Source of the DNA: Shimia sp. R10_1
GTDB lineage: Bacteria; Pseudomonadota; Alphaproteobacteria; Rhodobacterales; Rhodobacteraceae
Direction: 5' to 3'
Length of the DNA: 64,000 nt
Assembly: GCF_017744095.1 (NCBI RefSeq)
Contig: NZ_JAGHQX010000005.1
Coordinates: 62,001-126,000 of the forward strand
Shown one piece after another: positions 18,282-29,000 of this stretch; positions within the stretch are counted from its first letter, which is position 1; each line of letters begins with the position of its first letter. A model generated the notes under the pieces. It saw nothing but the letters and a program-made list of their open reading frames with translations, searched no databases and was not told where the DNA came from. The position numbers and the translations under genes were made by a program.

Positions 18282-19568
18282 TTAAGGCGCGGGCTGCCCC
18301 ATTTGTAGGATGACAATCGCCAATATGACGAACATCACAAGCAGGGTGCCAAACTTTGCTATGGCGCCCGTGGTGCGCCAGCGCCGCTGAGACGTGGTTT
18401 CCAGCGCAGGGATCACGGCAACCGCCCGCAGCCCGAGTTGTTGCTCCAACTGGGCCGCTGTTCGAATTTGCGGGCTGCGCAACTCCAGCGCCACAACCGC
18501 CGCCAATGCAACGGCAAGACTCAAGAGCGCGCCCATCGCCAAGGTGCGTTTGCGCGACGGAGCGACAGGGAAGTCCGGCGCGAGCGCCTTTTCCAAAACG
18601 GTGAAGCTTTCGGAGTTCTGGCTTGCCTCAAGCATTTGCTGCATTTCAGCGCCTGCTTTTCCAGAGATGATCGCTTGGTACTGGTCTTCAAGTTTGGCCA
18701 GCTCCCGTTCGAGTTTGCCAAATTGCTGTTCCAAACGCGGGGTATCAGACAACGCTGCCTCAATTTCCGCAATTTCCAACTGAAACAGCTGGCTTTCTTC
18801 GCGCAAGCGTCGCAACCGCTGCGCCCGCACCGAATTGCCGCCAGAAGCCGCACTTTGATTTTCCAGGATTTGTCGCTGTATTTCCAGATCGATCTGTTCA
18901 AGATCTTCCAGACGTGTGCGCAGCGCTTCCACGCCACCGGGCAGCAGCACGGCGTGGTCGCGTTTGAAGTCAGCGATCTGCTGCTCCATTTCAACAATGG
19001 CGGTGCCGATGCGTTTCTCTTCACCATCAAAGAAACTCAGCGTTTCTGTCACGCGTGCAGTGCGTCGCGCGCGTTCTTGCTCCAGCACGTTGTTGACGAG
19101 TTCATTCACGACGTTTGCTGCCAAAACAGGGTCTGACATGCGCGCATAGACCAGCAGCGCGGATGGGCTGATGTCTTGACGCCAGAGAAACTCGGGGTCT
19201 ATCACCCTGTCCACGCGGGCAGCCTCCCTAAACAAAGCAACACGTTGCAAGTCGCTCAGCGTTGGGTCGTCAAACAGGTCATACTTTTCAATGATCGTCA
19301 GCAGGTTGTCGCGCGCCATAACGCGTTGTTCCACAATCTGCAGCTTTTGCAGCATATCGGCGTTCAGCGCGCCGGGGGTGGTGCTTCCCGTCTGAATAGA
19401 GGGCTGTTCAATCTGGATGGTGGCCGATGTTTCGTATTCGCTCTCGAGGCTGAGCACATAGGTCAAGGCAATCAGCAGACCAATAGAAAACACCACCGCA
19501 AACACAAACGCGCGCCGCCGCAACGCGCTTAGAATTTCGCCAACAGACTGTATCTTGCCCATGACCAT
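18282..19568 (-). CDS. Wzz-type chain-length determinant/polysaccharide co-polymerase
   Basis: Inner-membrane protein that sets polysaccharide chain length with the polymerase. TM1 lies at about residues 20-40 (FVFAVVFSIGLLIALTYVL) and TM2 at the extreme C-terminus. A Pro-rich stretch (APDFPVAPSRKRTLAMG) precedes a further hydrophobic segment at about 350-370. The central region is a long coiled coil, rich in Glu, Gln, Arg and Leu. There is no kinase domain, so it is the membrane half of a split co-polymerase, and the ATPase half may be the protein at 212-976. Start is ATG 19568 or 19562; upstream codons are not credible starts. It lies 67 bp after the PPTase gene and may share its transcript. 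Confidence 0.85.
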   Translation of the reverse strand: MVMGKIQSVGEILSALRRRAFVFAVVFSIGLLIALTYVLSLESEYETSATIQIEQPSIQTGSTTPGALNADMLQKLQIVEQRVMARDNLLTIIEKYDLFDDPTLSDLQRVALFREAARVDRVIDPEFLWRQDISPSALLVYARMSDPVLAANVVNELVNNVLEQERARRTARVTETLSFFDGEEKRIGTAIVEMEQQIADFKRDHAVLLPGGVEALRTRLEDLEQIDLEIQRQILENQSAASGGNSVRAQRLRRLREESQLFQLEIAEIEAALSDTPRLEQQFGKLERELAKLEDQYQAIISGKAGAEMQQMLEASQNSESFTVLEKALAPDFPVAPSRKRTLAMGALLSLAVALAAVVALELRSPQIRTAAQLEQQLGLRAVAVIPALETTSQRRWRTTGAIAKFGTLLVMFVILAIVILQMGQPAP

Positions 19569-19635
19569 CCCCAATGGTGTCTCAGTCGCTACACAATTTT
19601 GCGCATGCGTGGATCTGTTTAAATCGCGATTGTGG

Positions 19636-20367
19636 TTATCCCGTGGCGCAAAGGTGGAAATCAGCGTTTTCCATGCCCTGACGCGCCCCGATTGTCACCA
19701 ATGATATCACCTGGTGTTGGGTGACGATTTGCGCTCCTGTCAAACTTGCATTGGCAGGTATCTGTGCCGTCGGTTGGCAAAATCGTGCTGCAAATCTTTT
19801 GCCGCTTTTGTCATATGTTATCGCAAGGCTTTCAAAGCCGAACATCGCACCACTCAGCATATACTGCGCCTTAAACGTAGCCTCTTTTGCCGAAAAGATC
19901 CGCCTTGCCCAAAGCGCTTTTTCGGCACGGGTGCAGGCTGAAAAAGGGTCCAGTTCTGCCGCCGTACAGACTTCGGAAATCAGCGCGTCCTCCAATGGCG
20001 CGTCGGGTTCAACATCTACACCAATTGCGCTGAACTGATGGCGCTTGCCAAGTACAGCGATACAGACATCTGCATCATGGCTGATGGAACCTGTCAGCGT
20101 TTCTGGCCAAATCGGCGCACGATCCGCGCCGCTGGGCACTGCCTGCACCCGCGCCCCAAGATCCTGCATGGCGCCGCGCGCCGCATGACGGCCCGCCGCA
20201 TACTCGCGTTGACGCGCTGGACGTGCATTGGTGATCGCCACCGCTTCTTCAGGCCAAAGCGCGGCATAGACAGCTTTTGGATCGCTGATTGCGATCGCAA
20301 CCCCTTCAGGTGCGATGCATCGAACGGCATGTTGCAGGTCGCTCAGCGATAGCGCGTGCTCTGTCAT
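19636..20367 (-). CDS. 4'-phosphopantetheinyl transferase (Sfp/EntD type)
   Basis: Transfers the phosphopantetheine arm of coenzyme A to the carrier-protein serine, activating PCP and ACP domains. Visible motifs are RQREYAAGRHAAR (CoA-phosphate binding), LTGSISHDADVC, the metal-binding IGVDVEPDA and WARRIFSAKEATFKAQY with the catalytic WxxKE-like glutamate. It is most like EntD-type enzymes of Gram-negative NRPS clusters (243 residues). Its ATG overlaps the stop of the NRPS gene as TGATG, so the two are coupled. The natural substrates are most likely the PCP at NRPS residue 1465 and the ACP at PKS residue 1802. Confidence 0.93.
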   Translation of the reverse strand: MTEHALSLSDLQHAVRCIAPEGVAIAISDPKAVYAALWPEEAVAITNARPARQREYAAGRHAARGAMQDLGARVQAVPSGADRAPIWPETLTGSISHDADVCIAVLGKRHQFSAIGVDVEPDAPLEDALISEVCTAAELDPFSACTRAEKALWARRIFSAKEATFKAQYMLSGAMFGFESLAITYDKSGKRFAARFCQPTAQIPANASLTGAQIVTQHQVISLVTIGARQGMENADFHLCATG

Positions 20368-23300
20368 CAGGCCCGCGCCCGCCTGCGCGCCCGCATCTCG
20401 CGCCGCTTGCGCATGATCTCAGCTCTGTTTGTGGTCAGCGACCGCTCTTCGGAAGCACCCTCCGCAGTGGAGGATGGCTCTGCGTCATCCAGACCCAGCA
20501 ATGCCTGCACCCGGCCAGCCAGTGCCTCCAATGTCGGGAACCGGAACACATCTGTGATGGATAGCTGTTCCGCCCCAGAGCGGCTGCGGATTTCCCGATG
20601 GGCCTGCACCGCCAACAGACTGTGCCCACCCAGATCAAAGAAATTGTCGCCCAGCTCAATCACCGTGACACCCAGAACCGCGCTCCAGACATCTGCAACC
20701 AGTTTGGTGATGTCGCTATGTGCCACCACAACGGGCTCAGCAGTCGTGGGCGGCTGTGCTGGTTGTTCTGCTTGCGCATTGGGGGGCGGTAGCGCCTTGC
20801 GGTCCACCTTTTTGTTGGGCGTCAGCGGGAACCGCTCAAGCGTCACATAGTGCTGCGGCCGCATGAACCCCGGCAAGCTCTCGCGCAAAGTCGCGCGGAT
20901 CTCAGCCTCCGTCGGCACATCCCCACGCAGATAGGCCACCAGCCGCACATCCCCCGGTACATCTTCGCGCGCCATCACCACGGCCTGCGCAATGCCACCG
21001 ATCTCCTCCAGCCGCGCCTCGATTTCACCCAGCTCAATCCGGTAGCCCCGCAGCTTCACCTGATGATCCACACGGCCAAGGAAGTCGAGCTTGCCATCCT
21101 CCCGCCAGCGCACCAGATCCCCGGTTTTGTAAACGCGCCCTGCGCCAAAGGGATTGTCGATAAATCGCTCTGCGGTCAGCGCCTCACGCCGCCAGTAACC
21201 GCGCGTCACGCCTGCACCGCCAATCCACAGCTCGCCAGGCACGCCCACAGGCACCGCTGCGCCCGCTGTGTCCACCACATAGACCTGCGTGTTGGCAATT
21301 GGGGTGCCCACATGGGCCACCGCGTCCTCGGCATCCGCCAGCGCGGTGGTGGACCAGATCGTCGTTTCCGTTGGCCCATACATATTCTGTATGCGGGCCT
21401 TGGTCGCCGCTTGCAGATCGCCCACCAGCCCACCAGAAAGCGCCTCGCCCCCCACCATCATGTGTTGCAAACCCGCGAGCGCAAACCGCGCTTCGTCATT
21501 GTCCGCGATCAGACGCGCCATTGACGGGGTGCATTGCAGATGGCTCACTTCATGGCGCAGCATCTGCGCCGCAATAGACACATCTTCAGCGTCAAGCTCA
21601 CAGCCTGCATTGGCACGCCGCAACACCTCGGCCACAGGTTTCAGCCCCTCCAAAACAGTCGCAGTCGAAATGCCATAATCAATCAGACAGGCAATCTCCG
21701 TCACGCCGATCGCCTTGACCTCAGCCACCCGCGCCAGCGCATCTTCTACGGTGCCAAACAGCCCGCTCTCTTCAAAATAGCGCTGGAAGGCGAAATCCAG
21801 AATGCCCTCCAGCTCGTCTGCGGTCAGACTGCCAAGGTCCAGCTGGAACGCATTGTCCACACCCTCAGGCCGCTTAAACGCAGGAAACGCCCAGGCATAT
21901 TGCTTGATCAACCCCGCCGCAGAGCGCAGGTAATCTTTCATGGGCTCTCGCGCGATTTCGCGCGCTGTGTCGCGATCCTCCGCCAGAAAACTGTGCAGCA
22001 TCAGGGTGACATTGAAATCCGCAGGATCATGCCCTGCCTCGCGCAACGCCGCGTGATACAGCGCGATTTTTTCGCCCACTTCCGCAACGCTCTGCCCCAA
22101 CAGATGGGTCAGTACATGACAGCCGTTGCGTCCCGCCTCTTGCCAGGTTTCCGGGTTGCCTGCCGTGGTCACCCACAAAGGCAGTTCTTTGGACACCGGG
22201 CGCGGTTGGGTCACCACAGGGTGCAGGCTTCCGTCCTGTTTGGGAAAGGCAACTTCCTCGCCACGCCACAGCTTTCGCAACGCATCCATCTGCGCAAACA
22301 TCGCCGGTTTGTTGGCGGGCGGCGTGTTTTCCGGGCGCAGCACAAAATCATCCGGCTGCCAGCCGCTGGCAATCGCCAGCCCCGCACGGCCATTGGTGAG
22401 ATTGTCGATCACCGCCCATTCTTCGGCAATCCGGGCTGTATGGTGCAGGGGTGCCACGCAGGATCCGGCGCGCACACCGATCTGTTTGGTCACCGCCGCC
22501 ACCGCCGCACCGGTCACCGATGGGTTGGGATAGGGGCCGCCAAAGGCGTGAAAATGCCGCTCTGGCGTCCAGACTGCGCTAAAGCCATGGGCATCGGCAA
22601 ATTTGGCGCCTTCCAACAGAAGATCATATTTCTTGCTGCCCGCACCATCGTCATTGCCCCAATAATAGAGCGAAAATGCCATGCCATCTTGCGCAGCGGG
22701 CAGATGCCCACTGGAAATCTGGGTGGTCGTATCATCGCCAGACAGCACCAGCTTGAAGCCGCGCGAGAGTGTCCAGAACAGCTCCAGCACCGAAATATCA
22801 AACGACAGCGAGGTGACAGCCATCCAGGCGTCACCTTCTTCATAAGGAATGCGCCTATCCATCCCGGCAAAGAAATTGGCGACATTGCCGTGCTCCACCA
22901 TCACGCCCTTGGGGGTGCCGGTGGAGCCGGATGTGTAGATCAAATAGGCAAGGTCTGTGCCTTTCGCGGCCAGCGCGGGATTGTCACGCGCAGCGGAGGC
23001 GAGCCGCGCATCCGTGTCGATCTCAAGCACCTGCGCCTGATGCTCTGGCAACGCGGGCGTGAGAGCAGCTTGCGTGACAATCACTCCGCATGCGCTGTCG
23101 GTAATATAATGCGCCAGCCGGTCGGTTGGATAGCTTGGGTCCATGGGCACATATGCCCCGCCAGCCTTCAGGATCCCAAGGGCCGCAACAACCATATCGA
23201 CAGAGCGGCGCAGGCACAGCCCCACCATGGATCCCGGTACTACACCCATGTCGCGCAGCACATGCGCCGCTTGATTGGCGCGCGCATTCAATGCGGCATA

Positions 23301-25013
23301 GCTCAGAATGTCATGCTCAAACACCAGCGCGGGCGCGTCCGGTGTTTTGGCAGCCTGCGCTTCAAACTGCGCAACCATGGTGACATCTGGGTCAAACTCC
23401 GCCTTTGTGGCGTTCCAGTCGGTCAGAATCTCGGCGCGCTCGGCCTCAGACAGGGCACTGATCTCACGCAGGTTGTCTGCCGTGGCAATCTGCCTGGCAA
23501 TCTGTTCCAGTCTTGCCGCCATCTTTGCGGCCTGTGCCGCATCAACGCGCTCTGTGTCAAAATGCAGATTGGCGGTGTCCCCGGTCATGGCCACTGTCAG
23601 TGCCGCGCCTGGGAGCGGGCCATCGCCGCGATGCACGGCCACATCCGGCATGCGCAAGACAGACAAAGCCGGATCGCGGGCAATCAGATCACGGGCAAAG
23701 CCGCCCATTTGTTCGGCCTCAGCGGCCGCTGCGCTAAAATGCGCATCTGCCGCAGGCAGCGCACTGTCCAGCATATCTGGGGACAGGCGCAGTGGCACCC
23801 ATGGGCAGACCAGCGCCGTCGCTGACAATGCAGGGCCGCGATAGGCCAGATCGCACACCTCCGAAATCCCTGACCGCAGCGCCCAAATGGCCACCGCGGT
23901 CAGGACACTCTTGGAGGGAGTCTCAGATAGGTTCAGCGGCAGGCTTTGCGTTGCCGCCGCCGCACTGCTGTCGCGCACATCCGGCAGGGTAGCGGGCACA
24001 AACTCCGCCAATTGCGCGCGCCAGAATGGCTCTGCCTTTGCCACAGGGGCCATCGCAGCTGTCCAAAGTTCGCGGGCCTCCTGATCCAACGACGACAGCA
24101 CTTCGCCACCTGTCAAAACCGAGGCAAGGCGCACAGCGCCGCCATCCAGATCCGTCAGGCCGCCAAGCCGCACGGCACCTTGTCCGCAGGCCACGGTTAG
24201 CGTGTCCGCGTCAAAGGACAGCACGGTTCCGGCAGCCGCCTGTCTTGGATTGCTTGCAGGCTCTGCTGTTTGGATCAGTAGGATGCGATCCTTCGCAGCA
24301 ATCTTTGGCGCCCAAAGCGGGTTGTAGTAATCCCCGTGATCAAGCGCCCGTACCAGCGCCACAACCGCTTCTGCATCTTGGGTGAAATCCACACGCCCGC
24401 CACCCTCTGGCCGATCCGCGCGTCCAAAATAGCTGCGCTGGCTTAGGTCTTGGGAGGCGGCTTCGGGCAGGTCCGCCGCCAAGGCAGCCACCACCTCTGG
24501 AAAGCTCTCGATTGCGGCGGTGTAGCATTTTGTGTTCAGCGTCAGCGCTGTGTCGCTCTGCTCCACATCAAACAGGCGCTGGGCCACGATCCTGCCGGTA
24601 TCGGCACGGGCTTCCATCGTGTGCCAGGTGATGCCATGGCGTGGCTCTTGGTTGAGGCGCGCCCAGACTGGTGCATTCAACCCGGCATATTTCGGCAATG
24701 GCCCGTCATGAAAATTCACCGCGCCTTTTGTGGGCAGATCCAAGACCGCTTGCGGCAGCATGTCGAGATTGGCCACGCTCAGCAGCCAGTCAAATTCCAT
24801 GTCCGCCAGCGCTGCGCCAAAATCTTCGTCTGGGGACAGCACCCGCAGCCCTTCCGCCTCAGCCCATTCGCGAATGTTTGGCGTGCGTGTCACCACAGCT
24901 TCCACACCGTGGCCCATATCCCGCCACAGCGTGGCGCATTGCACCAGCAGGCTTTCGTTGCCAATCATCACCGCACGCATCGGCGGACGATCCATCAAAC
25001 GATCAAGGCTCAT
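20367..25013 (-). CDS. NRPS: formyltransferase - truncated C - A (with inserted luciferase-like monooxygenase) - PCP
   Basis: The 1548-residue megasynthase begins with a formyltransferase domain (about 12-205; [12 protein letters not shown] with Asn100/His102, and Asp in ADTGRIV) and an Fmt-C-like domain (206-315). About 325-530 resembles only the back half of a condensation domain; no HHxxxDG is present. The adenylation domain has [13 protein letters not shown] (691-702), is interrupted after KLVLSGDD by a complete flavin luciferase-like monooxygenase (about 775-1130; [19 protein letters not shown]), then resumes with [15 protein letters not shown] and NKKVDRKAL. The PCP serine is 1465 (LGGHSLL). 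The inserted monooxygenase belongs to the MupA-like family found inside NRPS/PKS proteins. There is no thioesterase; release presumably occurs on the PKS. The amino acid selected cannot be read reliably. Confidence 0.92.
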   Translation of the reverse strand: MSLDRLMDRPPMRAVMIGNESLLVQCATLWRDMGHGVEAVVTRTPNIREWAEAEGLRVLSPDEDFGAALADMEFDWLLSVANLDMLPQAVLDLPTKGAVNFHDGPLPKYAGLNAPVWARLNQEPRHGITWHTMEARADTGRIVAQRLFDVEQSDTALTLNTKCYTAAIESFPEVVAALAADLPEAASQDLSQRSYFGRADRPEGGGRVDFTQDAEAVVALVRALDHGDYYNPLWAPKIAAKDRILLIQTAEPASNPRQAAAGTVLSFDADTLTVACGQGAVRLGGLTDLDGGAVRLASVLTGGEVLSSLDQEARELWTAAMAPVAKAEPFWRAQLAEFVPATLPDVRDSSAAAATQSLPLNLSETPSKSVLTAVAIWALRSGISEVCDLAYRGPALSATALVCPWVPLRLSPDMLDSALPAADAHFSAAAAEAEQMGGFARDLIARDPALSVLRMPDVAVHRGDGPLPGAALTVAMTGDTANLHFDTERVDAAQAAKMAARLEQIARQIATADNLREISALSEAERAEILTDWNATKAEFDPDVTMVAQFEAQAAKTPDAPALVFEHDILSYAALNARANQAAHVLRDMGVVPGSMVGLCLRRSVDMVVAALGILKAGGAYVPMDPSYPTDRLAHYITDSACGVIVTQAALTPALPEHQAQVLEIDTDARLASAARDNPALAAKGTDLAYLIYTSGSTGTPKGVMVEHGNVANFFAGMDRRIPYEEGDAWMAVTSLSFDISVLELFWTLSRGFKLVLSGDDTTTQISSGHLPAAQDGMAFSLYYWGNDDGAGSKKYDLLLEGAKFADAHGFSAVWTPERHFHAFGGPYPNPSVTGAAVAAVTKQIGVRAGSCVAPLHHTARIAEEWAVIDNLTNGRAGLAIASGWQPDDFVLRPENTPPANKPAMFAQMDALRKLWRGEEVAFPKQDGSLHPVVTQPRPVSKELPLWVTTAGNPETWQEAGRNGCHVLTHLLGQSVAEVGEKIALYHAALREAGHDPADFNVTLMLHSFLAEDRDTAREIAREPMKDYLRSAAGLIKQYAWAFPAFKRPEGVDNAFQLDLGSLTADELEGILDFAFQRYFEESGLFGTVEDALARVAEVKAIGVTEIACLIDYGISTATVLEGLKPVAEVLRRANAGCELDAEDVSIAAQMLRHEVSHLQCTPSMARLIADNDEARFALAGLQHMMVGGEALSGGLVGDLQAATKARIQNMYGPTETTIWSTTALADAEDAVAHVGTPIANTQVYVVDTAGAAVPVGVPGELWIGGAGVTRGYWRREALTAERFIDNPFGAGRVYKTGDLVRWREDGKLDFLGRVDHQVKLRGYRIELGEIEARLEEIGGIAQAVVMAREDVPGDVRLVAYLRGDVPTEAEIRATLRESLPGFMRPQHYVTLERFPLTPNKKVDRKALPPPNAQAEQPAQPPTTAEPVVVAHSDITKLVADVWSAVLGVTVIELGDNFFDLGGHSLLAVQAHREIRSRSGAEQLSITDVFRFPTLEALAGRVQALLGLDDAEPSSTAEGASEERSLTTNRAEIMRKRREMRARRRARA

Positions 25014-26011
25014 TGTGCAGCCTCCTGTTGTGTCGGGAGGGCAGGGATCTCAGCGCCTTTGGTTTTCGCCCGTCGCAGCGCATGCACGACCAGATCGCGC
25101 AGGAAGTGCTCGGGATCCCGGCGCGGCTTGCGCCCCACAACCCGCCGCAGTTTCCACAGCAGGCCGCCCACCACATGCGCCACCGTCGCCGCCACCGCAT
25201 AGGCCGTGCCATGATTTTTGCGGAAGTAGTGCTGGCGGCTGTCAAACCAATACTGCGGCATCCGTTGCCAGTTTTTCATGCCTGTTGAGACAGAGCCGAT
25301 GTGCATCACTTCGCTCGCGCGCACATAATCTACACGCCAGCCCGCACGCCGTGCCCTGAGGCACAGGTCTGTCTCTTCAAAGTAAAGAAAGAACCTCTCA
25401 TCAAAGAGGCCAATCTCCTCCAGCACCTGCCGCCGCATCATCATCGACGCGCCGGCCAGCCAATCCACCCGTTTGGTCGCCTGCGGCAAGGGTAACGGCA
25501 CCACATAGCGTGACAGCAGCCGCGAGATCGCGCCAATTCGCGCCGCACCCTCAAGCTCGCTCCAGATCGAAGGGAAGCGGAAGGCGGTGAAATGCGGTGC
25601 ACCATCCTCCCCATGAATATAAGAGCCAGCAAAGCCACAGTCCGGCGTGTCTTCCAGATGCGCAATCAGCGCGGCAATGCTGCCCGCACCCGGAAAGGCA
25701 TCAGAGTTCAGGATATAGATATAGTCATAGGCTCGCTGCGCCAGCGCATGCCGGATGCCAAAGTTATTGCCCGCGCCAAAGCCGCCATTGCGGCCCGATT
25801 GCACAAGTTCCACACGCCCCTGCGCCCAGTGAGCGCTCGCCAGCGCCGCGTGCATCTGTTCAAAAGAGCCATCACCGCTGTCGTTGTCGACAATCACAAT
25901 CTGGCCGTCGATGCCCGCCATTTCGTGCGCCGCAGCCTCTGCGGCCTTAAGCGTCATCTCCGGCGTGCGCCAATTCAGGATCACGGCCAAAAGGCTGGGG
26001 GCTGCACTCAT
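25010..26011 (-). CDS. glycosyltransferase family 2 (rhamnosyltransferase-like)
   Basis: GT-A glycosyltransferase of the WcaA/rhamnosyltransferase branch. It opens with [15 protein letters not shown], has [12 protein letters not shown] and [11 protein letters not shown] (metal-binding DXD-like region), and a later acceptor region [20 protein letters not shown]. The gene sits between the PKS and NRPS genes and overlaps both by four bases (ATGA junctions), so it is translated with them. This placement argues that the polyketide/peptide product, or a partner of it, is glycosylated. Start ATG at 26011. Sugar donor unknown. Confidence 0.9.
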   Translation of the reverse strand: MSAAPSLLAVILNWRTPEMTLKAAEAAAHEMAGIDGQIVIVDNDSGDGSFEQMHAALASAHWAQGRVELVQSGRNGGFGAGNNFGIRHALAQRAYDYIYILNSDAFPGAGSIAALIAHLEDTPDCGFAGSYIHGEDGAPHFTAFRFPSIWSELEGAARIGAISRLLSRYVVPLPLPQATKRVDWLAGASMMMRRQVLEEIGLFDERFFLYFEETDLCLRARRAGWRVDYVRASEVMHIGSVSTGMKNWQRMPQYWFDSRQHYFRKNHGTAYAVAATVAHVVGGLLWKLRRVVGRKPRRDPEHFLRDLVVHALRRAKTKGAEIPALPTQQEAAQ

Positions 26012-29000
26012 TCTGCCGCCTCCCGCAAGAGCTGCGCAGCGGGCGGGGTCTCAGCTTCCGCCGCCGAAATCACCGCCTTCAGCCGGGTGGCAAGCACCCG
26101 CACATTCGGCTCCAGCACCATGGAATCGTGATCCCCCGGCACCTCATAGACCGCGACATCAGGCACCCATTGGCCCCAGTCATTGTCATGGAACACATAG
26201 GCGCGGTCCTGATCCACAAGGCGCCCATGGCCCATGTCCCATTTGCCCCGCAGCGGCGGGCGGAACAGCGCCAGATTGCCGTCCCAGCCCTGCATCGGAT
26301 ATTGCGCCACCGCGCGCAGGAAGGCCGCTTCAATCTCCGCATCATGGAACTGCTGGCCCTGTGGCTGCGTTTCTTCTGTGGGTCGACGTTTCGCAATCTC
26401 CCAGGCGATGCGGTTTTTCGCCCAGATCACCGGATACAACACGCCCTTGGCACGTAACTCCTGCCATTGGATGCGCATCCGGTCTGAGCGGCTCAAGGCC
26501 CGGCGCACCGGCAGTGGCGTATCCAGCATCGCGACCAAGCGCACCTCATCGCCCATCGCTTCCAGCTGGCGCGCGATTTCATAGGCCGTGATGCCCCCAC
26601 CAGAGAAGCCGCCCAACAGATACGGCCCCTCAGGCTGCACCTGCTTCATTTCGGCGATGTAATCTGTTGCCGCCGCGACCAGATCATCATGGGGCTGCGC
26701 ATCGCCAAAAAGCCCACGTGCCTGCAGACCATAAAATGGGCGATCCGCCCCAATCAGATGTGCCAGATGGCGCAGGTTCAACACATTGCCAAACATCCCG
26801 GCCACAAGGAAAAACGGCGTTTTGGCCCCCCCTTCGCCCTGATGCATCGGCACCAGATGGGTAAAGCGTGGCGCGGTTTTGGGGCTTTCCTGCCCGTTAC
26901 GCGCGTCTGTTTCTGCAAGCGCCTGATCCCCAATCTGCGCTGCAATCATGGCTGCGCAGGTCTCAATCGTGGGGGCTTCAAACAGCACCGAAATCGGGAA
27001 ATCAATCGCCCAGGCTTTCTTGACCATGGCAAACAGGCGCACCGCAATCAGGCTGTGCCCCCCCAGATCAAAGAAACTGTCCTGCACCCCAACCTGATCA
27101 ACGCCCAGAAGCTCCTGCCAGAACCCCGCCAATGTGCGCTCAACATCCGTGCGCGGGGCCACAAAATCACTCTCAAGCTCAGGCCGTTCAAAACTCTGCG
27201 TTGGCCCTGCGTCCTCCTGCACACCCGCATCAGCCTGCGCGATCAGCGCGGCCAGATCGAGAGAGGAGACAACCAGTTGCGCGCGCTTGTCTTTCAGCGC
27301 CGCTTCAAACATCTGCGCGCCAAGCTCGGGGGGGATGCCCTGTGACAGATTATGTGCCAGCCGCTCCTCCGCCGCAGACAGCGGGGCTTGCGCGGCACGG
27401 CGCGCGACAAACTCAACCTCACTCTTGCGCAGGGGTTGCGCTTTGGCAAAGCCAGCGGCGGTTTCCACCTGTCGCAATGCCAGCCCGGTGACCTCAACAC
27501 AAACCTTGCCTGTCGTGTCGGTCAGCGTCACATCAAAGCGCGCGGATCCGGTCGCGCTGTCACCGCTCACCAGCTGCACGTGGCTCACCACTTCTGTCGG
27601 CAGGGGCGCAAACCGTGCCAGACGGCCATATCCCACAGGCACCCACAGATGGCCCTGCGCATACTCCGGGATCAGATCCATCGCCCAGCCGGTCGCAATA
27701 TCAAGCAATCCCGGATGCAGCTGCAGCCCATGCGCCTCAAACGCTCTCTCCAGCCGCAGGTGCGCCACGCCTTGCGCGTCGCCAAGCGCCGTGTCGCGCA
27801 GCACTTTCCAGCGCGGGCCAAAGCGCATATGCGCCTCCTGCGGGGCGCTCAAAACTGCGCCGCCTCGGTCTTTTCGGATCGTGCAGTCAGCCCGTAGGTC
27901 TGCGATGTTCAGCGCCTTTTCAGGGATTTGTCGTATCGGCACAAGCTGCGCCTCGGCATGGGTTTGCCAGCCATCCTGACCGTCAAACGCCACGGCGCTC
28001 TGTACGGCAAAGGCATATCCGGTTGGGCTGCGTTGCAGACGCACGCGCAGATCGCAATCTGCATCATCTGCCACATGCAAGGGCCGCAGGAACAGCAGAT
28101 CTTCAACAGCAAAGGCGGCGGTTTCCCCCTGCGCTGCCAATGCCTCATAGGCCAGTGCGATATAGCCTGTGCCGGGCATCACCGCCGCGCCATCAAGCGT
28201 GCGGTGCTCATCCAAAATCCAGTCCTTCGGGCTGAGCCTCGCAGAGAAAACCCTGTGGCCCTGTGCATCAAACCCGGCCCCGGTCAAAAGCGGCGTGTCG
28301 ATTGCCTCCATCGCCGTTTCCGCCCCATCGCCTTGCCGCGCGGCCACGGCTTCTGCCGCCATGCCGACCTCAGCCCAAAGCCCCCAATTGACCGCCCGCA
28401 CCCGCGTTTGCGCACCTTGGCGCGCCTGCGCATAGGCATTGAGATAGGCATTGGCCGCGACATAGTCGATTTGCCCGGCTGGCGCTGTGGCGGTGGAAGA
28501 AGAAGCAAACAGCATCAGCCAGTCCAGACTGCCATCGGGAAACAGCTGTTCCAGCACCTGTGTGCCATGCAATTTTGGGGCCAGTACATCCTCAATACTG
28601 GCGGAGGTTTTGGCCAATAGCGGCCCGTCATCAATCACACCGGCTGCGTGGATCACGCCGTTGATTTCACCAAACGCCGCTTTGGCCGTTGCCACCGCCT
28701 CAGCCATCTCAGCGCTGTTGCACACATCTGCCCCAAGCGGCAGCACCGTGCCGCCAAGGCGTTCCAGCCGCTCAACCGCGCGCATCTTTTGTGCAATGCG
28801 ATCCTTCGGGGCATGGGCTTTCAGATATTGCGCCCAGCAATCGCGTGGCGGCAAACCCTCGCGCGCGAGCAGCACCACATTCGCTTGCGCCTCGCGGATC
28901 ATCCGCTCCGCCAGCGTCAGCCCAATGCCGCCAAATCCCCCGGTGATCAGATAGGTGCCGCCCTGTTGCCAGACAGGCATCTCCTCACCGTCAAGCGCGG

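Noticed and set aside
21534..23825. 763-codon open frame on the plus strand
   Set aside because: It lies wholly antisense to the NRPS gene, has no recognisable domain and shows the composition of a high-G+C shadow frame.
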